From Clavibacter sp. VKM Ac-2872 (GTDB lineage Bacteria; Actinomycetota; Actinomycetes; Actinomycetales; Microbacteriaceae): 64,000 nt of DNA. The translations under genes were made by a program, and so were the position numbers. The stretch covers positions 1,407,069 to 1,471,068 of the forward strand of contig NZ_JADKRR010000001.1 in NCBI RefSeq assembly GCF_015351105.1, read 5' to 3'. This document shows positions 8,598-18,452 of the stretch, in pieces; position 1 is the first letter of the stretch, and each line of letters opens with the position of its first letter. The notes under the pieces are model-generated. The model worked only from the letters and a program-made list of their open reading frames with translations. It was not told the DNA's origin and made no database searches.

Positions 8598-11500
8598 GTG
8601 CACCTGAAGAGCCTGACCCTCAAGGGGTTCAAGTCGTTCGCGCAGCCGACCACGTTCCAGTTCGAGACCGGGGTGACCTGCGTCGTCGGGCCGAACGGAT
8701 CCGGCAAGTCGAACGTCGTCGACGCCCTCGCCTGGGTCATGGGCGAGCAGGGCGCCAAGACGCTCCGCGGCGGCAAGATGGAGGACGTCATCTTCGCGGG
8801 CACCTCGACGCGCGGGCCGCTCGGCCGGGCGGAGGTCACGCTCACCATCGACAACGCCGACGGCGCGCTGCCCATCGACTACACCGAGGTCGCGATCCGC
8901 CGCACGCTGTTCCGGAACGGCGGCAGCGAGTACGCGATCAACGGCACGTCCTGCCGGCTGCTCGACGTGCAGGAGCTCCTCAGCGACTCGGGGCTCGGCC
9001 GCGAGATGCACGTCATCGTCGGCCAGGGACGGCTCGACAACGTGCTGCGCGCGACGCCGGAGGAGCGACGCGGCTTCATCGAGGAGGCCGCGGGGATCCT
9101 CAAGCACCGCCGTCGCAAGGAGCGCACCCTCCGGAAGCTCGAGGGGATGCAGGCGAACCTCACGCGGCTGAACGACCTGGCCGGGGAGATCCGTCGCCAG
9201 CTGAAGCCGCTCGGGCGGCAGGCGGAGGTCGCGCGGCAGGCGCAGACCGTGGCTGCCGTGGTGCGCGACGCCCGCGCGCGGCTCGTGGCCGACGAGGTCG
9301 TGACCCTCCGGCGCGCGCTCGCGGAGCACACGCGCACCGAGGAGGAGCGCACCACCGAGCGCATGGTGCTGCAGGAGAAGCTCGACCGGGCCGTCATCCG
9401 CTCGGAGCGCATCGTCGAGGAGCAGGAGGGCGACGAGGTCGACGGCGCCCGCCGCACGGCCTTCGCGCTCGAGCAGGTGCAGGAGCGGCTGCGGAACCTG
9501 CTGTCCCTCGCGCAGCAGCGGCTCGCGCTCCTCGGATCCGCCGACGACGCCCCCGAGACCGCAGCAGGCACGAGCCCCGCGCACGTGCAGGAGTCCCGCG
9601 ACGAGGCGGCCAGGCTGGTCGCGCTGATCGGCGAGGCGGAGGCGGGCTGGGCGTCCGCGCGGCAGGCGACCGCGGCGGCTCGGCAGGCGCTCGATGCGCT
9701 CGACGAGGAGATCCAGGCCCAGAGCGCGCTCGTCTCGCGGCATGACCTCGAGATCGCGGGGCTCACGGGCCGCGCCGAGACCGCGGGATCCCGGCTGGCG
9801 GCGGTCCGCGGCGAGGTGCTCCGCCAGCAGAACGCGCTGGATGCGGCACGGGCCCGCCTCGAGACGGCAGAGGCGGAGCGGGAGCGCGGCGAGGCGGAGG
9901 GCGAGGCCGACGAGCAGGGCGGATCCGAGCTGACGCGCGCCTACGAGGACGCGCAGGCCGACGTCGCGAGCGAGGAGTCGGCGATCGAGGCCGTGCGCGA
10001 GGAGCTGCACGCGAAGGAGCGGGAGCGCGACGCCCTGGCCGCGCGCGAGCAGGCCCTCGCGAGCGCGCTCGACCAGCGCGACGGATCCAGCGACCTCGTC
10101 GCCGCGGACCTCCCCGGCATCCGCGGCCTCCTCGCCGAGCACGTGCACGTGCAGCCGGGCTACGAGGCGGCCGTCGCGGCCGCGCTCGGCTCGCTCGCGG
10201 ACGCCGTGCTCGCCGAGACGCACGAGGACGCCGTCGCGGCGCTCCGGCGTGCGGTCCAGGACGACCTGGGTCGCGTCGAGGTCGTCGTCGCCGGGCCAGG
10301 CGACGGGCAGCCCGCCGAGGCGCCGAGCGCCGGCCCCGTCGCCGCGGCCTCCGTGGTCGACGCACCGGCCGGCGTGCGGCGGATCCTCGCGGACGTCGTG
10401 TTCGTCGACGGCCTCGCGGAGGCGGTCGCCCTCCTCGACGGACCGGACGCTCCCGTCACGGCGATCACCCGGGCGGGGGAGGTCGTGTCGGCGCACGTGC
10501 TGCGCGGCGGATCCGGTGCCACCCGCTCCAAGCTCGAGCTCGTCGCCGCGCGCGAGGCCGCCGCGACGACGCTGACCGGCGTCCGCGCCCGCATCGACGA
10601 CCTCCAGGTGGATCTCGCGGCCGGCCGGGAGCGCCTGCGCGCCGCCCGCGAGCGCGCGTCCGCCGCGCTCGGCGGGCTCCGCGAGGCCGACGCGCGCCTG
10701 GCTGCCCACGCCGAGCGCCTCAGCCGCTCGCGCGCCCAGGCGGAGTCCGCGGCCGCCGAGCTCGCCCGCGTGCAGCGCGGCCTGGATCTCGCGAGCGCCT
10801 CCGTGGACGAGGCCGTCGCCGCGAACGACGCCGCCCGTCGTGCGCTCGACGAGGCGCGGTCCCGCCCGCGGCCCGTCCTCGATGCGAGCGGCCGCGACGC
10901 GCTCGTCGCCGAGTGGGAGGCGGCGCGCGAGGCCGAGATCGAGGCCCGGCTGCAGGTCGAGACCGCCCGCGAGCGCGTCCGGGCGGAGCAGGAGCGCACG
11001 GTCGCGCTCGAGCGCCGCCTCGCCGCGGAGCGCGCCGCGGCCGAGGAGGCCGCCCGTCGTCAGGTGATCCGTCGCCGCCAGATCGCCCGCGCCGCGTCCG
11101 TCGCCGATGCCCTCCCCGCCGTGGTGCGCGCGGCCGACCGCAGCACCGCCGAGGCGCGCCTCGTGCTGGCCCGCGCCGAGGAGGCCAGGGCCGGCCGCAA
11201 CGCCGAGCTGGTGGCGCTCCGCCGGGAGGAGGCGGAGCTGCGCACGCGCCTGCACGGCATCACCGAGGACGTGCACGGCCTCGAGCTGCAGATCTACGAG
11301 AAGCGCCTGCAGGTCTCCCAGCTGCTCGAGCGCGCCGCGAGCGAGCTCGGCCTGGGGGAGGAGGTGCTCGTCGCCGAGTACGGACCCGACGTGCCGATCC
11401 CCGAGGAGGCGCCGCTGCCGCCGCGTCAGCGCCCGCGGGCCGACGCCGTGGACCCGGACGCTCCCGACGACACGGCCGACCGCGTGGACCCGGACGCCGG

Positions 11501-12362
11501 CGCGCGCCCGTCCGACGCGGACGCGGACGCGGATCCCGACGGGCGCGCACCCGCGGACGCGGGCACGTCGGATGACGCCGACGCCGCCGCCGCTGACGAC
11601 GCCCCGCCCGTCCCCACCCGCCCCTTCGACCGCGAGGAGCAGCGGGCCCGGCTCCAGGTCGCCGAGCGGAAGCTCGCCCAGCTCGGCCGCGTCAACCCGC
11701 TCGCCCTCGAGGAGTTCGCCGCGCTCGAGCAGCGCCACCTCTTCCTCACCGAGCAGCTGGCCGACCTCACGGCCACCCGCAAGGACCTGCTCACGATCAT
11801 CGACGACATCGACCGCACCATGCAGGGCGTGTTCGCCGCCGCGTTCGAGGACACGCGGGCGGCGTTCGACCGCGTCTTCCCGATCCTCTTCCCGGGCGGC
11901 ACCGGCAGCATCCACCTCACGGATCCCGAGCAGCTGCTCACGACGGGCATCGAGGTGAGCGTGCGCCCCGCCGGCAAGAGGATCGAGCGCCTGTCGCTGC
12001 TGTCCGGCGGGGAGCGCTCGCTCGCCGCCGTCGCCCTCCTCATCGCGATCTTCACCGCCCGGCCGAGCCCGTTCTACATCATGGACGAGGTCGAGGCGGC
12101 CCTCGACGACGCCAACCTCGGCCGCCTGCTCACGATCCTCGAGCAGCTCAGGGACACGTCGCAGCTCATCGTCATCACCCACCAGAAGCGCACGATGGAG
12201 ATCGCCGACGCGCTCTACGGCGTCTCGATGCGGCAGGACGGCGTGAGCGCGGTCGTCGGCCAGCGCGTGAGCCGCGACGCCCGACCGGAGGCCGGTCCCG
12301 CTGCCGACCCGTCGCCCGACAGCGCGCCCGAGCCCGCCCGCGAGGAGCAGGCCGCCTCCTGA
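8598..12362 (+). CDS. smc: Chromosome segregation ATPase SMC
   Basis: A 1254-residue SMC protein that, with ScpA and ScpB (not in this window), loads on and compacts the chromosome. The N-terminal Walker A is GPNGSGKSNVVDA (about residue 32). Two long coiled coils (about 165-500 and 670-940) flank the hinge (about 510-650). The C-terminal lobe has the ABC signature LSLLSGGERSL and the Walker B region FYIMDEVEAALDD. GTG 8598 is chosen because it gives the conserved MHLKSLTLKGFKSF start with an ideal ribosome binding site. An Asp/Ala-rich low-complexity insert (about 943-1008) precedes the C-terminal head and is unusual for the family. ftsY follows after 20 nt. Confidence 0.97.
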   Translation: MHLKSLTLKGFKSFAQPTTFQFETGVTCVVGPNGSGKSNVVDALAWVMGEQGAKTLRGGKMEDVIFAGTSTRGPLGRAEVTLTIDNADGALPIDYTEVAIRRTLFRNGGSEYAINGTSCRLLDVQELLSDSGLGREMHVIVGQGRLDNVLRATPEERRGFIEEAAGILKHRRRKERTLRKLEGMQANLTRLNDLAGEIRRQLKPLGRQAEVARQAQTVAAVVRDARARLVADEVVTLRRALAEHTRTEEERTTERMVLQEKLDRAVIRSERIVEEQEGDEVDGARRTAFALEQVQERLRNLLSLAQQRLALLGSADDAPETAAGTSPAHVQESRDEAARLVALIGEAEAGWASARQATAAARQALDALDEEIQAQSALVSRHDLEIAGLTGRAETAGSRLAAVRGEVLRQQNALDAARARLETAEAERERGEAEGEADEQGGSELTRAYEDAQADVASEESAIEAVREELHAKERERDALAAREQALASALDQRDGSSDLVAADLPGIRGLLAEHVHVQPGYEAAVAAALGSLADAVLAETHEDAVAALRRAVQDDLGRVEVVVAGPGDGQPAEAPSAGPVAAASVVDAPAGVRRILADVVFVDGLAEAVALLDGPDAPVTAITRAGEVVSAHVLRGGSGATRSKLELVAAREAAATTLTGVRARIDDLQVDLAAGRERLRAARERASAALGGLREADARLAAHAERLSRSRAQAESAAAELARVQRGLDLASASVDEAVAANDAARRALDEARSRPRPVLDASGRDALVAEWEAAREAEIEARLQVETARERVRAEQERTVALERRLAAERAAAEEAARRQVIRRRQIARAASVADALPAVVRAADRSTAEARLVLARAEEARAGRNAELVALRREEAELRTRLHGITEDVHGLELQIYEKRLQVSQLLERAASELGLGEEVLVAEYGPDVPIPEEAPLPPRQRPRADAVDPDAPDDTADRVDPDAGARPSDADADADPDGRAPADAGTSDDADAAAADDAPPVPTRPFDREEQRARLQVAERKLAQLGRVNPLALEEFAALEQRHLFLTEQLADLTATRKDLLTIIDDIDRTMQGVFAAAFEDTRAAFDRVFPILFPGGTGSIHLTDPEQLLTTGIEVSVRPAGKRIERLSLLSGGERSLAAVALLIAIFTARPSPFYIMDEVEAALDDANLGRLLTILEQLRDTSQLIVITHQKRTMEIADALYGVSMRQDGVSAVVGQRVSRDARPEAGPAADPSPDSAPEPAREEQAAS

Positions 12363-12370
12363 CCCGCGGC

Positions 12371-12382
12371 TACGCTGGGCAC
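12371..12382 (+). promoter_or_regulatory. Candidate leaderless promoter of ftsY
   Basis: TACGCT at 12371-12376, 6 nt (gggcac), ATG at 12383. It sits in the 20-nt smc-ftsY gap, so ftsY may be transcribed both by read-through and on its own. Confidence 0.5.
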
Positions 12383-13258
12383 ATGGCAGCCCGCACCCCC
12401 TGGTCCCTCTCCGGCGCGCTCCGCGGGATGTTCGCGAAGCCGACGATCGACGAGACGACGTGGGACGACCTGGAGACCGCGCTCATCACCGCGGACTTCG
12501 GCCCCGACGTCACCGAGGCCACCATCGACGACCTCCGCCAGAAGGTCGAGCGCTACCGCACGACCGACCCCCGCGACCTCCAGCGCATGCTCCGCGAGAG
12601 CATCGAGGAGCGGCTCGCGAAGCACGACCCGACGCTGAAGCTCAGCGCCCGGCCGGCGGTGATCCTGGTGGTCGGCGTCAACGGCGTCGGCAAGACCACC
12701 ACCATCGGCAAGTTCGCCAAGTTCCTCCGCAACTACGGCCGCACGGTCGTGGTGGGTGCGGCCGACACGTTCCGCGCGGCCGCCGTCGACCAGCTCGCGA
12801 CCTGGGCCGAGCGCGCCGGGGCCGAGATCGTGCGCCCGCAGCAGCCGGGCCAGGATCCCGCGAGCGTCGCCTTCCAGACCGTCGAGCACGCGATGCGCAC
12901 GGGCACGGAGATGGTCATCATCGACACCGCCGGTCGCCTGCACACGAAGGGCGGCCTCATGGACGAGCTGTCCAAGATCCGCCGCGTGGTCGAGAAGCAG
13001 TCGCCCATCGCCGAGGTGCTCCTCGTGCTCGACGCGACGACCGGCCAGAACGGGCTCGCCCAGGCGCAGGCGTTCATCGAGCACGGCGGCGTCACAGGCC
13101 TCGTCATCACCAAGCTCGACGGATCCGCCAAGGGCGGCTTCATCCTCAACGTCCAGGAGCGCACGGGCATCCCGATCAAGCTCATCGGCCAGGGCGAGGG
13201 CATCGGCGACCTGACGGGCTTCACGCCGCACGTCTTCGCGCAGAACCTGGTCGGCTGA
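12383..13258 (+). CDS. ftsY: Signal recognition particle receptor FtsY
   Basis: A 291-residue SRP GTPase that docks the SRP-ribosome complex at the membrane. GTPase motifs in order: GVNGVGKTTTIGK (G1), DTFRAAAVDQL, DTAGR (G3), TKLDGSAKGG (G4) and GEGIGDL near the end. It is short because it lacks the acidic A domain found in E. coli, as in many Gram-positives; only the N and G domains are present. It lies between smc and ffh, which places both SRP GTPases together. Confidence 0.97.
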   Translation: MAARTPWSLSGALRGMFAKPTIDETTWDDLETALITADFGPDVTEATIDDLRQKVERYRTTDPRDLQRMLRESIEERLAKHDPTLKLSARPAVILVVGVNGVGKTTTIGKFAKFLRNYGRTVVVGAADTFRAAAVDQLATWAERAGAEIVRPQQPGQDPASVAFQTVEHAMRTGTEMVIIDTAGRLHTKGGLMDELSKIRRVVEKQSPIAEVLLVLDATTGQNGLAQAQAFIEHGGVTGLVITKLDGSAKGGFILNVQERTGIPIKLIGQGEGIGDLTGFTPHVFAQNLVG

Positions 13259-13304
13259 CCCGCCTCCCACCCGGGCGCTGGCCCGACCCCGCTCCGCCGC
13301 CGGT

Positions 13305-13319
13305 TAAGCTGGACCCACC
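13305..13319 (+). promoter_or_regulatory. Candidate ffh promoter
   Basis: TAAGCT at 13305-13310 is followed by 9 nt before ATG 13320. If transcription starts 7 nt after the hexamer, the leader would be only about 2-3 nt. No ribosome binding site is seen. Confidence 0.4.
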
Positions 13320-14891
13320 ATGGCTACCTTCGGAACTCTCTCGGACCGCCTCGCCGAGACCTTCAAGAACCTGCGCGGCAAGGGCAAGCTCAGCGCCGCC
13401 GACGTCGACGGCACCGTCCGCGAGATCCGCCGCGCGCTCCTCGAGGCCGACGTCGCGCTCGACGTCGTCAAGGCGTTCACCGCGTCCGTCCGCGAGCGCG
13501 CGCTCGGCGGCGAGGTCAGCCAGGCGCTGAACCCCGCCCAGCAGGTCGTGCAGATCGTCAACGAGGAGCTCGTCGGCATCCTCGGCGGCCAGCAGCGCCG
13601 CATCACCTTCGCCAAGAGGCCGCCGACGGTGATCATGCTCGCCGGCCTCCAGGGCGCGGGCAAGACGACCCTCGCGGGCAAGCTCGGTAAGTGGCTCGCG
13701 AAGGACGGCCACACGCCCATGCTCGTCGCGGCCGACCTCCAGCGCCCCAACGCCGTGCAGCAGCTGCAGGTCGTCGGCGAGCAGGCGGGCGTCCCCGTCT
13801 TCGCGCCCGAGCCCGGAAACGGCAGGGGCAACCCGGTGCGCGTCGCCAAGGACGCGATGAAGCACGCGGTCGACAAGCAGTACAGCGTCGTCATCATCGA
13901 CACGGCCGGCCGCCTCGGCGTCGACCAGGAGCTGATGAAGCAGGCCGCGGACATCCGCAAGGCCACCGACCCCGACGAGGTCCTCTTCGTCATCGACGCC
14001 ATGATCGGCCAGGACGCGGTCGCGACCGCCAAGGCGTTCCAGGACGGCGTCGACTTCACGGGCGTCGTGCTCTCCAAGCTCGACGGCGACGCCCGTGGTG
14101 GAGCGGCCCTCTCGGTCGCCTCCGTCACCGGCCGCCCGATCATGTTCGCCTCCACCGGCGAGGGCCTCGACGACTTCGAGCCCTTCCACCCGGACCGCAT
14201 GGCGAGCCGCATCCTCGACCTCGGCGACATCCTCACCCTCATCGAGCAGGCCCAGCAGGCCTTCGACGAGGAGGAGGCGATGGAGGTCGCCCAGAAGCTC
14301 GCGAGCGACACCTTCACGCTCGACGACTTCCTCAAGCAGATGCAGCAGCTCCGCGGCAAGGGCTCCCTCAAGAAGATGATGGGGATGCTCCCCGGCATGG
14401 GCGCCATGAAGGACCAGCTGGAGAACTTCGACGAGAAGGAGATCGTCCGCACCGAGGCGATCATCCAGTCGATGACGAAGGCGGAGCGCCAGAACCCGAA
14501 GCTCCTCAACGGCTCGCGCCGCCTCCGCATCGCCCGCGGATCCGGCATGACCGTCACCGACGTCAACGGCCTCGTGCAGCGCTTCGAGCAGGCCTCGAAG
14601 ATGATGCGCACGGTGGCGCGCGGCGGCATGCCGCAGATCCCCGGCATGGGCCCGATGCCCGGCGCGCACTCGAGCCGCAAGCCCGTGCAGCAGAAGAAGA
14701 AGGGCTCGAAGTCGGGCAACCCGGCCAAGCGCGCGCAGGAGAACGCGGCCCTCGCGTCCGGCCAGCGCATCGGCGGACCCACGGCTCCCGCGGGGTCCGG
14801 CTTCGGCCTGGCCGGGGCGGCGAAGGGCGGCGCGGCCGGCACCCCGAGCGAGGAGGAGCTCGCCTCGCTGCAGAAGTTCCTCGGGCGCTGA
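13320..14891 (+). CDS. ffh: Signal recognition particle protein Ffh
   Basis: A 523-residue SRP54 homologue that binds 4.5S/SRP RNA and hydrophobic signal sequences. The NG domain contains [33 protein letters not shown] and [10 protein letters not shown]. The methionine-rich M domain (about 320-445) includes [11 protein letters not shown] and the RNA-binding [10 protein letters not shown] segment. A basic, Gly-rich tail of about 70 residues extends past the usual end. A strong terminator follows directly. Confidence 0.98.
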   Translation: MATFGTLSDRLAETFKNLRGKGKLSAADVDGTVREIRRALLEADVALDVVKAFTASVRERALGGEVSQALNPAQQVVQIVNEELVGILGGQQRRITFAKRPPTVIMLAGLQGAGKTTLAGKLGKWLAKDGHTPMLVAADLQRPNAVQQLQVVGEQAGVPVFAPEPGNGRGNPVRVAKDAMKHAVDKQYSVVIIDTAGRLGVDQELMKQAADIRKATDPDEVLFVIDAMIGQDAVATAKAFQDGVDFTGVVLSKLDGDARGGAALSVASVTGRPIMFASTGEGLDDFEPFHPDRMASRILDLGDILTLIEQAQQAFDEEEAMEVAQKLASDTFTLDDFLKQMQQLRGKGSLKKMMGMLPGMGAMKDQLENFDEKEIVRTEAIIQSMTKAERQNPKLLNGSRRLRIARGSGMTVTDVNGLVQRFEQASKMMRTVARGGMPQIPGMGPMPGAHSSRKPVQQKKKGSKSGNPAKRAQENAALASGQRIGGPTAPAGSGFGLAGAAKGGAAGTPSEEELASLQKFLGR

Positions 14892-14905
14892 CCCGGCGCA
14901 CGACC

Positions 14906-14939
14906 CCAGGGCCCTCTCGCGCACGCGGGAGGGCCCTGG
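14906..14939 (+). terminator. Hairpin terminator after ffh
   Basis: ccagggccctc (14906-14916) pairs perfectly with gagggccctgg (14929-14939), a GC-rich 11-bp stem with a 12-nt loop, 15 nt after the ffh stop. No U-tract follows, which is usual in high-GC actinobacteria. Confidence 0.75.
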
Positions 14940-15028
14940 CCGTGTCCATGGACGGACAGTCCGCGACGTGCCAGCGTGGGGTGTGCACCGCGGCACCCCG
15001 TCGCGGTCCCGCGCGTCAGGAGCTCCCC

Positions 15029-15406
15029 GTGTTCGCACCCGTCACCGCGTTCAGCGGATTCAGCGTCGACGACGTCCGCGCCGCCCTCGCCTTCTACCGC
15101 GGCACCCTCGGCCTCGAGGTGGAGGAGGTGCCGGAGATGGGCATGCTGCGGCTCGTGCTCCCCGGTTCCGGCGCGCGTGTGCTCGTCTACCCGAAGCCCG
15201 GCCACGAGCCCGCGACCTTCACGGTCCTCAACCTCCAGGTCGACGACGTCGAGCACGCGGTCGTGGAGCTGAACGCGCGCGGCGTCGAGACGGCGATCTT
15301 CGCGGGGCTCCCCACGGACGCCCGCGGGATCATGCGCGGCAACGGCCCGGACATCGCCTGGTTCCGGGACCCGGCGGGCAACGTCCTGTCGGTCGTCGCG
15401 GGGTGA
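15029..15406 (+). CDS. VOC (glyoxalase/bleomycin-resistance) family protein
   Basis: A 125-residue single-domain protein with the beta-alpha-beta-beta-beta pattern of the vicinal oxygen chelate fold, visible as [15 protein letters not shown] in the first half and [13 protein letters not shown] at the end. The GTG start is supported by caggag upstream (15017-15022). The substrate cannot be told from sequence. It ends 10 nt from the convergent protease gene. Confidence 0.85.
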   Translation: MFAPVTAFSGFSVDDVRAALAFYRGTLGLEVEEVPEMGMLRLVLPGSGARVLVYPKPGHEPATFTVLNLQVDDVEHAVVELNARGVETAIFAGLPTDARGIMRGNGPDIAWFRDPAGNVLSVVAG

Positions 15407-15416
15407 CGCCCGCGCG

Positions 15417-16616
15417 TCAGACGGAGCAGCGCCCGGAGTCCACGGGCGTGGATGCGCCGGCCTGCTGCAGCACGGGCGCGATCTCGCCGAGGGTCATCGC
15501 GTAGCCCGTCTGCGAGTCCACCGTCGAGGTCGCGAACACCAGGCCGACCACGCGTCCCCGCTGGTCGAACAGCGCACCGCCCGAGTCGCCGGGACGCACC
15601 GTGCCGCGCACGGAGTAGACCTGGCGCGTGACGGGTTGCTCGTGCTGGATGTCGGTGCCGAGCGCCTCGACGACCTCGCGGATGCGCGCCCCGGTGGCCT
15701 GGTACGGCCCGCCGCCCGGGTACCCGGCGACCACGGCCTCGTCGGAGGCGGCGAGCTCGCCGCCGAGCGCGAGCGGCGCCGCGATGAGCCCGGGCACGGC
15801 GAGGATCGCGACGTCGCGCGCGGGGTCGAAGACCACGAGCTCGGCCTTCAGCAGCTCGCCCGTCCCGCCCTGCTGCACGTAGACCTCGTCGGATCCCGTC
15901 ACGACATGCGCGTTGGTCACGACGCGGTCGCCCTGCACGACCCAGCCGCTGCCGGAGGAGGAGGTGCCGCAGGCGGGCGCGGACGACAGGATCTTCACCA
16001 CGCTCGACGCGGAGCGGCGCACGGCCTCCGGGACGTCCGCGTCGGGCGCGGCCGTGTCGGCGATCGCGCCCTCGCCGTTCGCGAACACGCGCGGGTAGCC
16101 GACGTCGTGGAGCGCGTCGTCGAGGGCGGAGAGCGCGGTGCTGCTCGAGATCGGGCTGACCCGGTCGAGGGTCTGCAGGATGCGGGACGACGACGCCAGC
16201 TGCACCGCGGGGATCACGCCGCTGGAGCCCAGGAAGCCGCCGATGAACCAGACCGAGACGGCCCAGGCGGCGAGCCCGGCGACGGCGCCGATCCCGCGGT
16301 CGAGCCCCTGCGCGGCACCGCGCGGGCGGAGCAGTCGCGTGAGGACGCTGGCGACCTGCGCGAGGATCCCGCTCACGAGCGAGGTGGTGACGAGCATGAG
16401 CACCGCGGCCGCGAGGGTGCGCGTGATCCCGGTGGCCACGCCGAACTGGTCGAGGAGCGCGAGGAACGCCGGCGTGATCCACAGCGCGAGCAGGACGCCC
16501 AGCACGATGCCCGCGAGCCCGGCGACGGTCACGATGGCTCCGCGACGCCATCCGGCGAGGGCCGCGAGCACGGCGACGACGAGGATGACGATGTCGACGG
16601 CGGGGCTCACCAGCAC
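15417..16616 (-). CDS. MarP-like membrane serine protease
   Basis: A 399-residue protein. The N-terminal half is a CvpA-like domain with four hydrophobic helices (about 10-110 plus one near 150-170). The C-terminal half is a trypsin-like periplasmic protease with His in TNAHVV, Asp in ARDVAILAV and Ser in RPGDSGGAL. Cys in PACGTSS and in the C-terminal GRCSV could form the redox-sensitive disulfide described for mycobacterial MarP, an acid and oxidative stress protease. GTG 16616 is chosen for the ggggc about 6 nt upstream; GTG 16610 is also possible. It lies 13 nt downstream of the YbdK gene on the same strand. Confidence 0.88.
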   Translation of the reverse strand: MLVSPAVDIVILVVAVLAALAGWRRGAIVTVAGLAGIVLGVLLALWITPAFLALLDQFGVATGITRTLAAAVLMLVTTSLVSGILAQVASVLTRLLRPRGAAQGLDRGIGAVAGLAAWAVSVWFIGGFLGSSGVIPAVQLASSSRILQTLDRVSPISSSTALSALDDALHDVGYPRVFANGEGAIADTAAPDADVPEAVRRSASSVVKILSSAPACGTSSSGSGWVVQGDRVVTNAHVVTGSDEVYVQQGGTGELLKAELVVFDPARDVAILAVPGLIAAPLALGGELAASDEAVVAGYPGGGPYQATGARIREVVEALGTDIQHEQPVTRQVYSVRGTVRPGDSGGALFDQRGRVVGLVFATSTVDSQTGYAMTLGEIAPVLQQAGASTPVDSGRCSV

Positions 16617-16629
16617 AGTCTGCCCCGCG

Positions 16630-17763
16630 TCACCGACCCAATCCTGAGCGCAGCTCCTCGACGAGGTGCCTGACCACGGGGGCGAGCGCGCCGTCGTTGT
16701 GCTCGGCGACCCGCAGCTGCCGCTGGTAGCTGGCGCCGCGGTCGACGATCTCGAGGATGCCGCGGAGCTCGGCCTCGCAGCCGAGCGCATCGGCGGTGGG
16801 GGACAGGCGCTCCACGAGCTCCCGGGTGTCGTCGCCCACGAGCGCCTCCTCGCCGGCGGCGTCCTGGATGATGATGGCGTCCATCCCGTAGCGGGCCGCG
16901 CGCCACTTGTTCTCGCGCACGAACCACGGCTGCATCCGCGGCAGCTCCTCGCCGCGGTCGAGCGCGGCCGACATGTCGTGCACCAGGCACTGCACGAGCG
17001 CCCCCAGCGACGCGATCTCCCGGAGCGTCGAGACGCCGTCGAACACGCGCGTCTCGAGGGTGCCCCACTTGGGCGCCGGACGGATGTCCCAGCGCAGCTC
17101 GCTGTGGTGGTCGATGACGCCGACGTGCGTCATGTCGCCGACGAGCCGCTCGTAGTCGGCCCAGGTCGTGAGGTCGGGCGGGAGCCCCGCCGTCGGCAGC
17201 TGCTGGAACATGAGCGCCCGGTTCGACGCGTAGCCCGTCTCCTGCCCGGACCAGAAGGGGCTGGACGCGCTGAGGGCCTGGAACCGGGGGAGGTGCACGA
17301 GGAGCGCGTTGAGGATCGGCAGCGCCTTGGACGCGTCGTCGATGCCGACGTGCACGTGCACGCCCCAGATCATCATCTGCCGCCCCCACCACCTGGTGCG
17401 GTCGAGCAGCGTCGCGTAGCGCTCGTTGTCGGGCGTCACGTCCTGGTCGGGCCACACGCTGAAGGGGTGCGTGCCCGCGCACATGAGGTCGATGCCGAGC
17501 GGATCCGCGACGTCCACGACCCGCTCGATGAGCCGCGCGAGGTCGTCCACGGCGTGCCCGACGCGGGCGTGCGGCGCGCTGACGACCTCGACCGTGTTGG
17601 TGAGGAACTCCCCGGTCACGTGCGGGTGCGCGTCGTCGTGCGGGAAGGAGCGGAGGATCTCGGGCGCGACGCCGGCGAGCTCGCCCGAGCCCCGGTCGAC
17701 GCACGCGAGCTCCCACTCGATGCCCACGCGGGACGGGGGCTGCCGGGCGAAGTCGATCTGCAT
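16630..17763 (-). CDS. YbdK-type carboxylate-amine ligase (GCS2 family)
   Basis: A 377-residue member of the glutamate-cysteine ligase 2 family, which forms gamma-peptide-like bonds using ATP. It has the family's early GIEWELACVD motif (about residues 13-22), GVHVHVGI in the middle and the ETRVFD segment. Actinobacteria normally use mycothiol rather than glutathione, so the true substrate may not be glutamate plus cysteine. ATG 17763 is preferred over upstream in-frame codons because it precedes the conserved core and has a caggac ribosome binding site. Confidence 0.85.
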   Translation of the reverse strand: MQIDFARQPPSRVGIEWELACVDRGSGELAGVAPEILRSFPHDDAHPHVTGEFLTNTVEVVSAPHARVGHAVDDLARLIERVVDVADPLGIDLMCAGTHPFSVWPDQDVTPDNERYATLLDRTRWWGRQMMIWGVHVHVGIDDASKALPILNALLVHLPRFQALSASSPFWSGQETGYASNRALMFQQLPTAGLPPDLTTWADYERLVGDMTHVGVIDHHSELRWDIRPAPKWGTLETRVFDGVSTLREIASLGALVQCLVHDMSAALDRGEELPRMQPWFVRENKWRAARYGMDAIIIQDAAGEEALVGDDTRELVERLSPTADALGCEAELRGILEIVDRGASYQRQLRVAEHNDGALAPVVRHLVEELRSGLGR

Positions 17764-17901
17764 GCGGGTCCTGCCGTCCACGGTGTCTCGGGGCGCATGC
17801 GCCGGGTGTCGTCCGATCATGCCACGCACCCCGTGGGGCGGCCGGGCGACGACGCCGTTCGGCGCGCCGACGGAGGGGTCCCGGCCGGGCCCTGCGTCTG
17901 C

Positions 17902-17907
17902 CATAAT
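17902..17907 (+). promoter_or_regulatory. Candidate -10 element for the rpsP operon
   Basis: CATAAT at 17902-17907, in the 272-bp divergent gap between the YbdK gene and rpsP, is the only AT-rich -10-like hexamer there. It would give a 5' leader of about 120 nt before the rpsP GTG. Confidence 0.4.
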
Positions 17908-18035
17908 GATCTGTCGAGTCCGCGATCGTCCGACCCTCTAATCAGGCGCCGCGAGACCCCATCGAACCAATGCCGAGTGTGCCCCCACGCTCACGGCCGT
18001 CAGTTCACCCCACACAAAAGAAATTCAGGAGAATT

Positions 18036-18449
18036 GTGGCTGTCAAGATCCGTCTGAAGCGCCTGGGCAAGATCCGCGCGCCGTACTACCGCATCGTCGT
18101 CGCCGACTCGCGCACCAAGCGCGACGGCCGCGTCATCGAGGAGATCGGCAAGTACCACCCCACCGAGGAGCCCTCGTTCATCGAGGTCCAGTCGGAGCGG
18201 GCGCAGTACTGGCTCTCCGTGGGCGCACAGCCCACCGAGCAGGTCGAGGCCCTCCTCAAGCTCACGGGCGACTGGGGTCGCTTCAAGGGCGACAAGGACG
18301 CGGTCTCCACCGTCCGCACCCGCGAGGCGAAGCCCGCCTACGTCGCGGACGAGAAGAAGAAGCCGGTCCTCAAGCCGAAGACCGAGAAGGCCGCACCCGC
18401 GCCCGAGGCCGCCGCGCCCGAGGCCGAGTCGACCGAGGAGCAGGCCTAG
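18036..18449 (+). CDS. rpsP: 30S ribosomal protein S16
   Basis: A 137-residue protein. The first 80 residues are canonical S16 ([18 protein letters not shown]). The rest is an Ala/Glu/Lys-rich tail that makes it longer than the roughly 80-90 residues common elsewhere. GTG 18036 is set by aggaga 3 nt upstream. It is the first gene of the rpsP-KH-rimM-trmD operon. Confidence 0.97.
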   Translation: MAVKIRLKRLGKIRAPYYRIVVADSRTKRDGRVIEEIGKYHPTEEPSFIEVQSERAQYWLSVGAQPTEQVEALLKLTGDWGRFKGDKDAVSTVRTREAKPAYVADEKKKPVLKPKTEKAAPAPEAAAPEAESTEEQA

Positions 18450-18452
18450 CCC

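Noticed and set aside
7317-12182. A very long minus-strand open frame (over 1600 codons) opposite smc
   Set aside because: It is an artefact of extreme GC bias: codon-aligned antisense to smc. Only its last 375 codons (7317-8441) encode a real protein, the GNAT acetyltransferase.
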